Positions 36,574 to 46,630 of a stretch of DNA of 57,492 bases are shown one piece after another. Position 1 is the stretch's first letter, and each line of letters opens with the position of its first letter. The DNA comes from Pseudomonadota bacterium (GTDB lineage: Bacteria > Pseudomonadota > Gammaproteobacteria > Burkholderiales > Burkholderiaceae_C): the NCBI GenBank assembly GCA_021805805.1, contig JAJZEB010000007.1:1-57492 (forward strand). Direction: 5' to 3'. The notes beneath the pieces are model-generated. The model had not been told where the DNA came from. It searched no databases and saw only the letters and a list, made by a program, of their open reading frames with translations. The translations under genes were made by a program, and so were the position numbers.

Positions 36574-37388
36574 GGCGCGTCGCCGCCCATCCGCGCGGCC
36601 AGCACGTAGGCGCTCGATGCGGTCGGCACCGCGGCGAACAGCACGACGACCAGAGTCTGCGCCGGCGGCAGCCGCAGCGCATGCGCCAACGCCCACGCGG
36701 TCAGCGGCACGATCAGGTGGCGGACGGCGATCAGCCACGCGCTCAGGCGCCATTGGCGGTGCAGATCGCCGAGTTGCAGTCCGGCGCCGACGGTCATCAG
36801 GCCCAGCGCGATCGCAGCGCCACCGAGGCGGTCGAACACCGGCCACAGCAGGCGCGGCGGCGCAAGCCCGAGCGCATGCGCGAGCAGCCCGGCGACGGTG
36901 GCCAGCAGCAGCGGGTTGCGCATCAGTTCGCCGAGCAGCCCGCGGCGACCATGACGCGCCAGCGCCCAGACCGCCGCCGCGTTGCTCAGCGGCACGCAGA
37001 ACGCGATCAGCACAGCGACCAGCGAGACGGCCTGGCGTCCGCCGATGCCGTCGGCGACGGCCAGCGCGATGTAGGAATTGAAGCGGAACGCGCATTGAGC
37101 GCCGCTGGCCGCGCAGCGGCGGTCGGCAGCCAGCCCGAGCGCGGCGTAACCCAGTGCGATGCCGACCAGCAGCGAGCCGACCCCGGCCTCGATCAGCGGC
37201 GCAGCTCCGGCCAGCGTGTAGTTCGCCCGACTGCTGGTCGAAAACAGCAGCGCCGGGAACAGCACGTAGTACACCAGACGCTCGACGCCGGCCCACACGT
37301 CGCGTTGCAGCGCGGTCCAGTTGCGCAGCGCGAAGCCCAGCGCGATGAGCGCGAAATCGGGAAACAGCAACAGGACGTCGTGCGACAT
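36492..37388 (-). CDS. AEC (auxin efflux carrier) family transporter
   Basis: This 298-residue polytopic membrane protein of the bile/arsenite/auxin-efflux superfamily has about ten hydrophobic segments. Family-like features are PDFALIALGFALRNW at the N-terminus, VFPALLFSTSSRA-like LLFPALLFSTSS, an internal-repeat start LMRNPLLLATVAGLLAHALGL and AIALGLMTVGAGLQLG. The C-terminal stretch is ALRLPPAQTLVVVLFAAVPTASSAYVLAARMGGDAPYVAG. Members export organic acids or amino-acid derivatives; the substrate here is unknown. The start at 37388 (MSHDVLLLFPDF) was chosen over longer upstream frames that overlap ogt. The 3' end overlaps queG by 82 nt in antisense. Confidence 0.9.
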   Translation of the reverse strand: MSHDVLLLFPDFALIALGFALRNWTALQRDVWAGVERLVYYVLFPALLFSTSSRANYTLAGAAPLIEAGVGSLLVGIALGYAALGLAADRRCAASGAQCAFRFNSYIALAVADGIGGRQAVSLVAVLIAFCVPLSNAAAVWALARHGRRGLLGELMRNPLLLATVAGLLAHALGLAPPRLLWPVFDRLGGAAIALGLMTVGAGLQLGDLHRQWRLSAWLIAVRHLIVPLTAWALAHALRLPPAQTLVVVLFAAVPTASSAYVLAARMGGDAPYVAGVVSLSTILGAVSLPLFLLLVGG

Positions 37389-37451
37389 GGGCAGAGGCTT
37401 GAAACCCACAGCGTAATGGCGGGAGGCAATGCCTGCAGCGAGCCGCGGGCG

Positions 37452-37457
37452 TACGAT
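37452..37457 (+). promoter_or_regulatory. -10-like hexamer of ogt (leaderless)
   Basis: TACGAT ends 7 nt before the ogt ATG at 37465, the same geometry as at queG. No Shine-Dalgarno sequence is visible. Confidence 0.4.
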
Positions 37458-37464
37458 CGGCGCC

Positions 37465-38001
37465 ATGGAACAAGCGCGCATGACGCTGCGGCGCGTCGCC
37501 GAATGGGACGATGCCCCGCGCACCGACTGGGACGCCGTGCTGAGCCTGCCGTTCGGCGTGGTCGGCGTGCGCTGCAGCGATCAGGCGCTGCACGAACTGG
37601 CCTACCTGCCGCGCGGCGTCGCGAGCCGGGCGCCGGCCGCCGCGCGGCAGCCGCTGGTGGACGAACTGCACGCGCAGCTGCTGGCCTATTGCAGCGATCC
37701 CGATCATCGTTTCACGCTGCCGCTGGCAGAGCGCGGCAGCGTGTTCCAGCGTCGCGTCTGGGACCTGCTGTGCGCGATTCCGCGCGGCCAGGTGCTGCGC
37801 TATGGCGAGGCGGCGCGACTGCTCGGCAGCGCCGCCCGCGCGGTCGGTGGCGCGTGTCGGGCGAATCCGTTCGCGCCGCTGATTCCGTGCCACCGCATCG
37901 TCGCTGCCGGCGGGCTCGGCGGCTTCGCCGGCAGCCGGGCCGACGACGCGCTGGGCATCAAGGTCTGGCTGTTGCGTCATGAAGGCGTGCACGGTGTCTG
38001 A
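37465..38001 (+). CDS. ogt: Methylated-DNA--[protein]-cysteine S-methyltransferase
   Basis: This suicide enzyme transfers alkyl groups from O6-alkylguanine (and O4-alkylthymine) to its own cysteine. It has 178 residues. The acceptor site IPCHRIVAAGGLGGFAG contains Cys142. The DNA-binding helix is FQRRVWDLLCAIPRGQVLRYGEAARLLG, with the arginine-finger region following. It lacks the Ada N-terminal domain, so it is of the Ogt type. It overlaps xerD by 23 nt. Confidence 0.96.
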   Translation: MEQARMTLRRVAEWDDAPRTDWDAVLSLPFGVVGVRCSDQALHELAYLPRGVASRAPAAARQPLVDELHAQLLAYCSDPDHRFTLPLAERGSVFQRRVWDLLCAIPRGQVLRYGEAARLLGSAARAVGGACRANPFAPLIPCHRIVAAGGLGGFAGSRADDALGIKVWLLRHEGVHGV

Positions 38002-38938
38002 GGCCTGGCCGGCCGCGCCGGATGGCTGCGTCGCGGTGATCGCGCGTTTCATCGACGCGCTGTGGCTCGAACACGGCCTGGCCGCGAATACGCTGGCCGC
38101 CTACCGCAGCGACTTGACGCTGTTGGCACGCTGGCTTGCGGCCGAGCGTGGCAGCGCACTGCTGCCGGCCAGCGAAGCCGACCTGCTCGGCTATCTGGCC
38201 GCGCGCTTTGCCGGCAGCCGCTCCAGCGCGTCGAACCGCAGGCTTGCGGCGCTGCGCCGGTTCTACCAGTGGGCGCTGCGCGAGCGGCTGCGCGCCGATG
38301 ATCCGACCTTGCGCCTGGAACGCGCCCGGCAGCAGCCGCGGCGCCCGCAGACGCTGTCGGAGGCGCAGGTCGACGCGCTGCTGCGCGCTCCGGGCGCCGA
38401 CGGCGCGCTGGGCTTGCGCGACCGCGCGATGCTCGAACTGATGTACGCCAGCGGATTGCGCGTCGGCGAGCTCGTCGCCTTGCACGGGGTGCACCTGAGT
38501 CTGGCCGACGGGGTCGTCCAGGTGGTCGGCGGCAAGGGCGCGAAGGATCGACTGGTTCCGTTCGGCGAGTCGGCCGCGGCAGCGCTGCGCAGCTATCTGG
38601 CCGGAGCACGCGCCGAGCTGCTCGGCGCAGGCGACAGCCCGTTCCTGTTCGTCACCCGGCGCAGCGCACGATCCGGGCGTTCGGCGCAGGGCGGAATGAC
38701 CCGGCAGATGTTCTGGGCCCTGGTCAAGCGCCATGCGCTGCGCGCCGGAATCGACGCGCCGTTGTCGCCGCACACCCTGCGGCACGCGTTCGCCACCCAC
38801 CTGCTGAACCACGGCGCCGATTTGCGCGTGGTGCAGCTGCTGCTGGGCCACGCCGACATCTCGACCACCCAGGTCTACACCCACGTCGCGCGCGAGCGCT
38901 TGCGCCAGCTGCACGCTCGCCACCATCCGCGTGCCTGA
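37979..38938 (+). CDS. xerD: Tyrosine recombinase XerD
   Basis: This chromosome-dimer resolution recombinase acts with XerC at dif under FtsK control. It has 319 residues. The N-terminal SAM-like domain (about 20-105) contains [20 protein letters not shown]. The catalytic domain contains [11 protein letters not shown] (Arg), [13 protein letters not shown] (Lys), [20 protein letters not shown] (His, Arg), [15 protein letters not shown] (His and nucleophile Tyr). The sequence fits XerD rather than a mobile-element integrase, and it sits in a housekeeping operon. Its stop overlaps the next start by one base (TGATG). Confidence 0.95.
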   Translation: MKACTVSEAWPAAPDGCVAVIARFIDALWLEHGLAANTLAAYRSDLTLLARWLAAERGSALLPASEADLLGYLAARFAGSRSSASNRRLAALRRFYQWALRERLRADDPTLRLERARQQPRRPQTLSEAQVDALLRAPGADGALGLRDRAMLELMYASGLRVGELVALHGVHLSLADGVVQVVGGKGAKDRLVPFGESAAAALRSYLAGARAELLGAGDSPFLFVTRRSARSGRSAQGGMTRQMFWALVKRHALRAGIDAPLSPHTLRHAFATHLLNHGADLRVVQLLLGHADISTTQVYTHVARERLRQLHARHHPRA

Positions 38939-39534
38939 TGAAACACGAAACCTTCGGTTCGGCGCTGGTCCTCTTGCTGCTGGTCATCGACCCGATCGGC
39001 AGCATCGGCGTGTATCTGACGTTGATGCGCGGACTGCCCGAGCGGCGCCGTGCGCGGGTGACGCTGCGCGAAGCTGCGCTGGCCTACGCCGTGCTGCTCG
39101 CATTCATGCTCGGTGGCAAGGGGTTCCTGCGCCTGTTCGATCTCGAGCAGGCGTCGCTGCAGGTCGCCGGAGGGGTGATTCTGCTGCTCGTCGGCGTGCG
39201 CATGATTTTCACCGGCGGCGCCGAACTGTTCGGCTCCCTGGGCAGCGGCGAGCCGTTGCTGTTCCCGCTCGCGGTACCGCTGCTGGCGGGACCGTCGGCG
39301 CTGGCCACCGTGCTGCTGCTGGCCGCCGGCGAACCGGACCGGATGCCGGTGTGGATCGGTGCACTCAGCGCAGCGGTGGCGATCAGCGCAGCGCTGCTGC
39401 TGCTGGCCGACGTGCTGCTGCGGCGCGTCGGCGACGCGGTGCTGCGCGCGGCCGAGAAGCTGATGGGCATGCTCGTGGTGGCGATCGCGGTCAACATGCT
39501 GCTCGGCGGCCTGCGCGGCTACTTCCTCGGTTGA
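38938..39534 (+). CDS. MarC-family integral membrane protein
   Basis: This 198-residue protein has six predicted membrane helices in the UPF0056/MarC layout: an opening with [23 protein letters not shown] (family Asp-Pro motif), a middle [19 protein letters not shown], and [20 protein letters not shown]. The C-terminal [24 protein letters not shown] follows the family pattern. Despite its name, MarC has no proven role in multiple antibiotic resistance, and transport function is unproven. It is translationally coupled to xerD. Confidence 0.93.
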   Translation: MKHETFGSALVLLLLVIDPIGSIGVYLTLMRGLPERRRARVTLREAALAYAVLLAFMLGGKGFLRLFDLEQASLQVAGGVILLLVGVRMIFTGGAELFGSLGSGEPLLFPLAVPLLAGPSALATVLLLAAGEPDRMPVWIGALSAAVAISAALLLLADVLLRRVGDAVLRAAEKLMGMLVVAIAVNMLLGGLRGYFLG

Positions 39535-39547
39535 TCGCGGCGGCGCA

Positions 39548-40453
39548 TCAGCCGGTTTTCTTCAGCACCGTCATCGCCGATGCGACCAATGCCGCGGCCT
39601 GGCTCATGTCGCCGGGAACGACCAGGGTGGTGCTCGTCTTGGCCAGGTTGGCGTACGCCTCCAGCGCCTGCTGCGCGACCTTGAGCTGCACGGCGTCGAT
39701 TCCGCCTGGCTTGGCGATCGCCGCGGCGACCAGTTCGAGCGCGTGCGCGGTGGCACCGGCCACAGCCTCGATCGCTGCAGCTTCACCCTGCGCGCGGTTG
39801 ATCGCGGCCTGGCGCTCGCCTTCGGAGCGCGCGATGAAGGCCTGGCGCTCGCCTTCGGCCTGGTTGATCTGCTGCTGGCGGGTTCCCTCGGACGTCGCGA
39901 TCACTGCGCGTTTTTCGCGCTCGGCAGTGATCTGGCGCTGCATCGCGTGCAGGATCTCGGCGGGAGGAGTCAGATCCTTGATTTCGTAGCGCAGCACCTT
40001 GACGCCCCACGTCGTTGCGGCCTCGTCGAGCGCCGAGACCACGCTGCTGTTGATGAACTCGCGCTCTTCGAACGTGCGGTCGAGCTCGAGCTTGCCGATC
40101 ACCGACCGCAGCGTGGTCTGCGCCAGTTGCGAAATCGCCAGCACGTAGTTCGACGAGCCGTAGCTGGCGCGCATCGGATCGGTGACCTGGAAATACAGGA
40201 TGCCGTCGACCGTCAGCTGGGTGTTGTCGCGGGTGATGCAGATCTGGCTGGCGATGTCCAGCGGAACTTCCTTGAGCAAATGACGGTAGGCGACGCGGTC
40301 GACGAACGGCACGATGAAGTTCAACCCGGGAGCGAGCGTGCGGTCGTACTTGCCCAGCCGCTCGACGACCCAGGCGTGCTGCTGGGGCACGACCTTGACG
40401 CCGCGGGTGACGATGATCACCGCGATCACGGCGACGATGACGGCGAATTCCAT
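39548..40453 (-). CDS. qmcA: SPFH-domain paraslipin (QmcA / stomatin-like)
   Basis: This 301-residue slipin has an N-terminal membrane anchor (AVIVAVIAVIIVTRGVKVVP). The SPFH domain begins VPQQHAWVVERLGKYDRTLAPGLNFIVPF and includes DIASQICITRDNTQLTVDGILYFQV. The C-terminal coiled coil has repeated EGERQAFIARSEGERQAAINRAQGEA. Slipins organise membrane microdomains and are usually paired with NfeD proteins. The NfeD gene lies 35 nt upstream on the same strand, so this is the standard nfeD-slipin operon, separate from the HflKC-like pair at 16.3-18.2 kb. Confidence 0.95.
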   Translation of the reverse strand: MEFAVIVAVIAVIIVTRGVKVVPQQHAWVVERLGKYDRTLAPGLNFIVPFVDRVAYRHLLKEVPLDIASQICITRDNTQLTVDGILYFQVTDPMRASYGSSNYVLAISQLAQTTLRSVIGKLELDRTFEEREFINSSVVSALDEAATTWGVKVLRYEIKDLTPPAEILHAMQRQITAEREKRAVIATSEGTRQQQINQAEGERQAFIARSEGERQAAINRAQGEAAAIEAVAGATAHALELVAAAIAKPGGIDAVQLKVAQQALEAYANLAKTSTTLVVPGDMSQAAALVASAMTVLKKTG

Positions 40454-40488
40454 CGTGGTTCTCCAGAAGGTGGGGGCAGGGGAAAGGC

Positions 40489-40926
40489 TCAGGAAGCGTC
40501 GCGTGGCCGCAGCACCAGGGTGTTGCCGTCGAGCGCGACGATGCGGTGCAGGCCGGCACGGGCGGGGCAATCGGGCGCCAGCCGGGCCGGCCACTCGGTC
40601 CCGCGGTAGCGTACGCGGGCGCTGCCGTCGGCGTCCCACGCCGCGACCTGCACGGTCTGGCCGATGTCCATTTGCAGGTTCGGATCGCCCGACGCGCGCG
40701 CTGCGCGGGCGTTGCGTGCGCGACGCAGATACAGCACGCCGACCAGCCCGGCGCCGACCAGCGCGGCGGCGATCAGCTGCGCGGGAACCGGCAGTCCCAG
40801 ATGTGCGGCCAGCGCTCCGGCCGCCGCGCCGAGCGCAAGCATCAGCAGGTCGAAGGTGCCGACGGCAAGCTCGAGCGCGACGAGCGCGGCGGCGGCGATC
40901 CACCACAGGGTCGGATGACTGAGCAC
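40489..40926 (-). CDS. NfeD-family membrane protein
   Basis: This is a short NfeD (NfeD1b type): 145 residues from GTG 40926, chosen because GAGG lies 8 nt upstream. It has three or four membrane helices (LWWIAAAALVALELAVGTFDLLMLALG and on) followed by a C-terminal OB-fold domain with GQTVQVAAWDADGSARVRYRGTEWPARL, the family signature. It is the partner of the downstream slipin. An upstream in-frame ATG at 40980 would add 18 residues without a good ribosome-binding site. Confidence 0.9.
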   Translation of the reverse strand: MLSHPTLWWIAAAALVALELAVGTFDLLMLALGAAAGALAAHLGLPVPAQLIAAALVGAGLVGVLYLRRARNARAARASGDPNLQMDIGQTVQVAAWDADGSARVRYRGTEWPARLAPDCPARAGLHRIVALDGNTLVLRPRDAS

Positions 40927-41119
40927 GATGCGGGCCTCGGACGGGTTGCTGAGCAGTTGGGCATGCAGGCACCCAAGCATATACGTGCATCGACACACTG
41001 GCGCGAAATCCACGCACGCAGCAATTTCACCACGCCGCGTTCAGGTCGCGGTCGCACAATTTGCCTAAACTTCGCGGCGGGCTCGAACCGCGAGCCGGAA
41101 CTTCATGCTGGGGCCGCCG

Positions 41120-43372
41120 ATGCGCTTCTCATTCCCGATCGTCATCATCGACGAGGATTTTCGCTCCGAGAACAACTCGGGGCTGGGCATTCGTGCGCTG
41201 GCCGCGGCCATCGAGGCCGAGGGCACTGAAGTGCTCGGCGTGACCAGTTTCGGCGACCTCGCCAGCTTCGCCCAGCAGCAATCGCGCGCCAGCGCGTTCA
41301 TCTTGTCGATCGACGACGAGGAATTCGCCGCCGTCGCCGACGGCGGCGAAGTCCCGGTGCTGAGCAGCCTGCGGCAGTTCATTGCCGAAATCCGTTTCCG
41401 CAACGCCGAGATCCCGATCTACCTGTACGGCGAGACCCGGACCTCGAGGCATATCCCGAACGACATCCTTCGCGAACTCCACGGCTTCATCCACATGTTC
41501 GAGGACACGCCCGAGTTCGTCGCGCGGCACATCATCCGCGAGTCGCGCGCGTACCTGGATTCGCTGGCCCCGCCGTTTTTTCGCGCGCTGGTCGGTTACG
41601 CCGCCGACGGGTCGTATTCGTGGCACTGCCCCGGGCATTCCGGAGGCGTGGCGTTCCTGAAAAGCCCGGTTGGACAGATGTTCCATCAGTTCTTCGGCGA
41701 GAACTTGCTGCGCGCCGACGTCTGCAACGCGGTCGACGAACTCGGACAGCTGCTCGACCACACCGGGCCGGTGGCCGCGTCGGAGCGCAACGCGGCACGG
41801 ATCTTCCACGCCGACCATCTGTTCTTCGTCACCAACGGAACGTCGACCTCGAACAAGATGGTCTGGCACTCGGCGGTCGCGCCCGGCGACGTCGTCGTCG
41901 TCGACCGCAACTGCCACAAGAGCGTGCTGCACGCGATCATCATGACCGGTGCGCTGCCCGTGTTCCTGACGCCGACGCGCAACCACTACGGCATCATCGG
42001 GCCGATCGCGCGCGAGTCGTTCCACCCGGAAGCGATCGAACGCAAGATCGCGGCCAATCCGCTGACCGCGCACCTGGCCGGCAAGGTCAAGCCGCGGGTC
42101 CTGACCATCACCCAGTCGACCTACGACGGGGTGCTGTACAACGTCGACGCGATCAAGCAGATGCTCGACGGCTACATCGATACCCTGCATTTCGACGAGG
42201 CGTGGCTGCCGCATGCCACTTTCCATCCGTTCTACGCCGGCATGCACGCCATCGGCGAGGGGCGGCCGCGCACCCGCGAGGCGCTGGTGTTCTCGACCCA
42301 GTCGACGCACAAGCTGCTCGCCGGACTGAGCCAGGCGTCGCAGATCCTGGTGCAGGACTCGACCAGCGGCAGTTTCGACCGTGCGCGCTTCAACGAGGCC
42401 TACCTGATGCACAGCTCGACTTCGCCGCAGTACGCGATCATCGCCTCGTGCGACGTCGCCGCGGCGATGATGGAGCCCCCAGGCGGCACCGCGCTGGTCG
42501 AGGAGAGCATCGTCGAGGCGCTCAACTTCCGCCGCGCGATGCGCAAGGTCGCCGAGGACTACGGCCACGACTGGTGGTTCCAGGTCTGGGGGCCGACGCA
42601 GCTGGCGCCCGAGGACATCGGCGCACGCGAGGACTGGATGCTCGGCGACGAGGACTGGCACGGATTCGGCCAGCTGGCTGCAGGTTTCAACATGCTCGAC
42701 CCGATCAAGGCCACCGTGATCACCCCGGGGCTGGACCTGCAGGGCCGCTTCGCCGCCACCGGAATCCCGGCCGCGGTGGTCACCCGCTTTCTCGCCGAGC
42801 ACGGCGTGATCGTCGAGAAGACCGGGCTGTACAGTTTTTTCATCATGTTCACCATCGGCATCACCAAGGGCCGCTGGAACACCCTGGTGACGGCGCTGCA
42901 GCAGTTCAAGGACGACTACGACCGCAACCAGCCGCTGTGGCGAATCCTGCCCGAGTTCGTCGCCCGCTACCCGGTCTACGAGCGCGTCGGTCTGCGCGAT
43001 CTGTGCCAGCGCATCCACGCCGCGTACCAGGCCAATGACGTCGCGCGGCTGACGACCGAGATGTACCTGTCGAACCTGCAGCCGGCGATGACGCCGACCG
43101 AGGCCTACGCGCGCATGGCGCACCGCCACATCGAGCGCGTCGATATCGACCGTCTCGAGGGGCGCATCACCACGTCGCTGCTGACGCCGTACCCGCCGGG
43201 GATCCCGCTGTTGATTCCCGGGGAGCGATTCAACGCGCAGATCGTCCAGTACCTGCGTTTCGCGCGCGAATTCAACGTCCAGTTCCCGGGATTCGCCACC
43301 GACATCCATGGCCTGATCGAGGACGAGGTCGACGGCCAGCGCCGCTACTGCGTCGACTGCGTGCGGGCATGA
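41120..43372 (+). CDS. Arginine/lysine/ornithine decarboxylase (PLP fold type I)
   Basis: This biodegradative-type decarboxylase would make agmatine, cadaverine or putrescine and contributes to acid stress response or polyamine supply. It has 750 residues, a normal length. An N-terminal receiver-like wing domain (IVIIDEDFRSENNSGLGIRALAAAIE) is followed by the PLP domain. That domain has SWHCPGHSGGVAF, FVTNGTSTSNKMVWHSAV, DRNCHKS, LHFDEAWLPHATFHP and the PLP lysine in FSTQSTHKLLAGLSQAS. The C-terminal domain has TPYPPGIPLLIPGE. Substrate specificity cannot be fixed by eye; its place beside the lysine-precursor genes makes lysine plausible. ATG 41105 is an alternative start. Confidence 0.92.
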   Translation: MRFSFPIVIIDEDFRSENNSGLGIRALAAAIEAEGTEVLGVTSFGDLASFAQQQSRASAFILSIDDEEFAAVADGGEVPVLSSLRQFIAEIRFRNAEIPIYLYGETRTSRHIPNDILRELHGFIHMFEDTPEFVARHIIRESRAYLDSLAPPFFRALVGYAADGSYSWHCPGHSGGVAFLKSPVGQMFHQFFGENLLRADVCNAVDELGQLLDHTGPVAASERNAARIFHADHLFFVTNGTSTSNKMVWHSAVAPGDVVVVDRNCHKSVLHAIIMTGALPVFLTPTRNHYGIIGPIARESFHPEAIERKIAANPLTAHLAGKVKPRVLTITQSTYDGVLYNVDAIKQMLDGYIDTLHFDEAWLPHATFHPFYAGMHAIGEGRPRTREALVFSTQSTHKLLAGLSQASQILVQDSTSGSFDRARFNEAYLMHSSTSPQYAIIASCDVAAAMMEPPGGTALVEESIVEALNFRRAMRKVAEDYGHDWWFQVWGPTQLAPEDIGAREDWMLGDEDWHGFGQLAAGFNMLDPIKATVITPGLDLQGRFAATGIPAAVVTRFLAEHGVIVEKTGLYSFFIMFTIGITKGRWNTLVTALQQFKDDYDRNQPLWRILPEFVARYPVYERVGLRDLCQRIHAAYQANDVARLTTEMYLSNLQPAMTPTEAYARMAHRHIERVDIDRLEGRITTSLLTPYPPGIPLLIPGERFNAQIVQYLRFAREFNVQFPGFATDIHGLIEDEVDGQRRYCVDCVRA

Positions 43373-43386
43373 GCAGGCGCAGTTCC

Positions 43387-43406
43387 TAGAATCGGGAATT
43401 CCCGAT
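43387..43406 (+). promoter_or_regulatory. 16-bp perfect palindrome overlapping a -10-like element before dapC
   Basis: ATCGGGAATTCCCGAT (43391-43406) is a perfect palindrome whose left end overlaps TAGAAT (43387-43392). It lies 11 nt before the dapC GTG. The arrangement suits a repressor operator covering the promoter. The same GC-rich arms could form a hairpin next to the ribosome-binding site. Confidence 0.5.
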
Positions 43407-43417
43407 AAGAGACTGCC

Positions 43418-44605
43418 GTGAACCCTCTGCTCCAACGCCTGAACCCGTATCCGTTCGAGAAGCTGCGCGCATTGACCGCCGACATCACGCCGAACCCGGC
43501 GTACGCACCGATCAGCCTGGGAATCGGCGAGCCGCAGCACCCGACTCCGCAGTTCATCCGCGATGCGCTGGCCGGAGCGCTCGACGCGCTGGCGCGCTAC
43601 CCGGCCACGGTCGGCAGCCCCGAGCTGCGCGCGGCGTGCGCGGCGTGGCTGCGGCGGCGCCACCGCGTCGCGGTCGACGCATCGACCCAGTTGCTTCCGG
43701 TCAACGGCTCGCGCGAGGCGCTGTTCGCGCTGGCGCAGGTCGTCGTCGACTCCAGCCGGCCCGGCGCCACCGTGGTCAGCCCGAACCCGTTCTACCAGAT
43801 CTACGAAGGCGCGGCGCTGCTCGCCGGAGCGCGCTGCCATTTCGCTCCGGTCGACGCGGGGCGCAATTTCGCCGTCGACTGGAGCGCGGTGCCCGACGCA
43901 GTCTGGCGCGACACCCAGTTGCTGTACGTCTGTTCGCCGGGCAACCCGACCGGCGCGGTGATGCCGCTGGACGAGTGGCAGCGGCTTTTCGAGCTTTCCG
44001 ACCGCTACGGCTTCGTCATCGCCAGCGACGAGTGCTACGGTGAGATCTGGCTGGGCGACACGCCGCCGCTGGGCGGCCTGGAAGCTGCCGCGCGGCTGGG
44101 CCGCGATGATTTCCGCCGGCTGATGATGTTCACCTCGCTGTCCAAGCGCTCGAACGTCCCGGGCCTGCGTTCGGGTTTCGTCGCCGGCGACGCCGCGCTG
44201 ATCAAGGCCTTCGCCCAGTACCGCACCTACCACGGCAGCGCCATGGGCGGCGCGGTGCAGGCGGCGAGCATCGCGGCCTGGGGCGACGAGGCGCACGTGG
44301 CCGAAAACCGCCGCCTGTACCGCGAAAAATTCGATCGCGTGCTGCCGCTTCTGCAGCCCGTGCTCGACGTGGCGATGCCGGACGCCGGCTTCTATCTCTG
44401 GGCAGCGACTCCGGGCGACGACGTCGAATTCAGCCGTTCCTTGCTGCAAAACTACAATTGCGCGGTTCTGCCAGGCAGCCTGCTTGCGCGCGAACACGAT
44501 GGCCGCAATCCCGGCGCGCGTCGCGTGCGCCTGGCCCTGGTCGCCGGCGTCGACGCTTGCGTCGAGGCTGCGCAGCGCATCGCAGCGCAGTGCGCGCGAC
44601 GATGA
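43418..44605 (+). CDS. dapC: Succinyldiaminopimelate aminotransferase DapC
   Basis: This PLP fold-type I aminotransferase converts N-succinyl-2-amino-6-ketopimelate to N-succinyl-LL-2,6-diaminopimelate in lysine and peptidoglycan precursor synthesis. It has 395 residues from GTG 43418. Visible motifs are [50 protein letters not shown] and the PLP-lysine region [19 protein letters not shown]. Its position directly before dapD supports DapC over other aminotransferases. Confidence 0.95.
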   Translation: MNPLLQRLNPYPFEKLRALTADITPNPAYAPISLGIGEPQHPTPQFIRDALAGALDALARYPATVGSPELRAACAAWLRRRHRVAVDASTQLLPVNGSREALFALAQVVVDSSRPGATVVSPNPFYQIYEGAALLAGARCHFAPVDAGRNFAVDWSAVPDAVWRDTQLLYVCSPGNPTGAVMPLDEWQRLFELSDRYGFVIASDECYGEIWLGDTPPLGGLEAAARLGRDDFRRLMMFTSLSKRSNVPGLRSGFVAGDAALIKAFAQYRTYHGSAMGGAVQAASIAAWGDEAHVAENRRLYREKFDRVLPLLQPVLDVAMPDAGFYLWAATPGDDVEFSRSLLQNYNCAVLPGSLLAREHDGRNPGARRVRLALVAGVDACVEAAQRIAAQCARR

Positions 44606-44637
44606 TCCACCCGCAGTTCCACGCTCCCAAACGAACC

Positions 44638-45459
<822 letters not shown>

Positions 45460-45481
45460 CGCGCGCACCGAGGAGGCCGCG

Positions 45482-46630
45482 ATGTCGACCATGGAAAGGC
45501 TGTTCGCGCTGATGGCCGAAAAGCGCGCGTCGGACATCTACATCAGCCCGCACGCGCCGATCCTGGTGCGCATCAACGGCCAGGCCGTTGCGCTCAACAG
45601 TCAGGTCCTCGGCCCCGACGACCCGGCGCGGCTGCTTGCCGAGGTCATCGACGGCAGCCGCATGCAGCAGCTGTACGACGACCGCGAACTCAATATCGCC
45701 GTGTCGCGCCCGGGCGTCGGCAGTTTCCGCCTCAGCGCGTTCCTGCAGCGCGGCACGGTGGCGCTCGTCGTTCGCTACATCCCCGGGCGCATACCGGCGC
45801 TGAGCGATCTGAATCTGCCTTCGGTCCTCGTCGATCTCGTGATGGAGCGGCACGGCCTGATCCTGATGGCCGGTTCGACCGGAGCGGGCAAGAGCACGAC
45901 CCTGGCGTCGATGCTCGATCACCGCAACCAGTGCTCGACCGGCCACATCCTGACGCTGGAGGAGCCGATCGAGTATCTGTTTCGCAATCGCAAGTCGATC
46001 GTCAACCAGCGAGAGATCGGAATCGACACCAGGAGCCTGCAGGTCGGACTGAAGAACGCGTTGCGCCAGGCTCCGGATTGCATCATGATTGGCGAGATCC
46101 GCGACGCCGAGACGATGACCGCGGCGCTGCACTACGCCTTGTCCGGGCACCTTTGCCTGGCCACGCTGCACGCCTACAACAGCCAGCACGCGCTGAACCG
46201 CATCCTGGGATTTTTCCCGATGGAATCACGCGCCGCGCTGCTGGCCGATCTGGCCGCCGGCTTGCGCGCAGTGGTCTCGCAACGGCTGCTGCAGGCCCGC
46301 GCCGGCGGCCGGGTGCCTGCGGTCGAGGTCCTGCTCAACACCCAGCTGGTGCGCGAGCTGATCGCCAAGGGCGACCTCGCCGCGGTGCGCGAGGCGATGG
46401 AAAAGAGCATGGCCGAGGGCTCGCAGACCTTCGAACAGGTGCTGGCACAACTGGTGCGCGACGACCGCGTCAGTCGCGAGGAGGCGCTGGCCCATGCCGA
46501 TTCGCCGACCAATCTGCTGTGGCGCCTGCAGAACGACTTCGTCTCGCGCGGCGCGACAGCGGAGCCCGAGCCGGAACCCGACGAGCCGTCGTTTCACGAG
46601 ATTTCACTGGATTTGGGAAGCGACCAATGA
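45482..46630 (+). CDS. pilU: Type IV pilus retraction ATPase, PilT/PilU type
   Basis: This cytoplasmic hexameric ATPase would depolymerise type IV pili, driving twitching and DNA uptake. It has 382 residues, the typical PilU length. The Walker [17 protein letters not shown] is near residue 130, the Asp box is [11 protein letters not shown], Walker B is [13 protein letters not shown], and the His box is [15 protein letters not shown]. The C-terminal acidic tail (EPEPEPDEP) resembles PilU. GAGGAGG precedes the ATG. It lies between dapD and dapE, not in a pilus cluster, and its stop overlaps dapE (ATGA). Confidence 0.94.
   Translation: MSTMERLFALMAEKRASDIYISPHAPILVRINGQAVALNSQVLGPDDPARLLAEVIDGSRMQQLYDDRELNIAVSRPGVGSFRLSAFLQRGTVALVVRYIPGRIPALSDLNLPSVLVDLVMERHGLILMAGSTGAGKSTTLASMLDHRNQCSTGHILTLEEPIEYLFRNRKSIVNQREIGIDTRSLQVGLKNALRQAPDCIMIGEIRDAETMTAALHYALSGHLCLATLHAYNSQHALNRILGFFPMESRAALLADLAAGLRAVVSQRLLQARAGGRVPAVEVLLNTQLVRELIAKGDLAAVREAMEKSMAEGSQTFEQVLAQLVRDDRVSREEALAHADSPTNLLWRLQNDFVSRGATAEPEPEPDEPSFHEISLDLGSDQ

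Noticed and set aside
34858-38052. A 1064-codon frame ending as TsaE
   Set aside because: Only the last 170 codons match TsaE. The rest is antisense to queG and ogt and overlaps the AEC gene in another frame.
37979-38938. Second mobile-element integrase
   Set aside because: The sequence and the ogt-xerD-marC operon context fit chromosomal XerD, and no tRNA or att-like repeats are adjacent.
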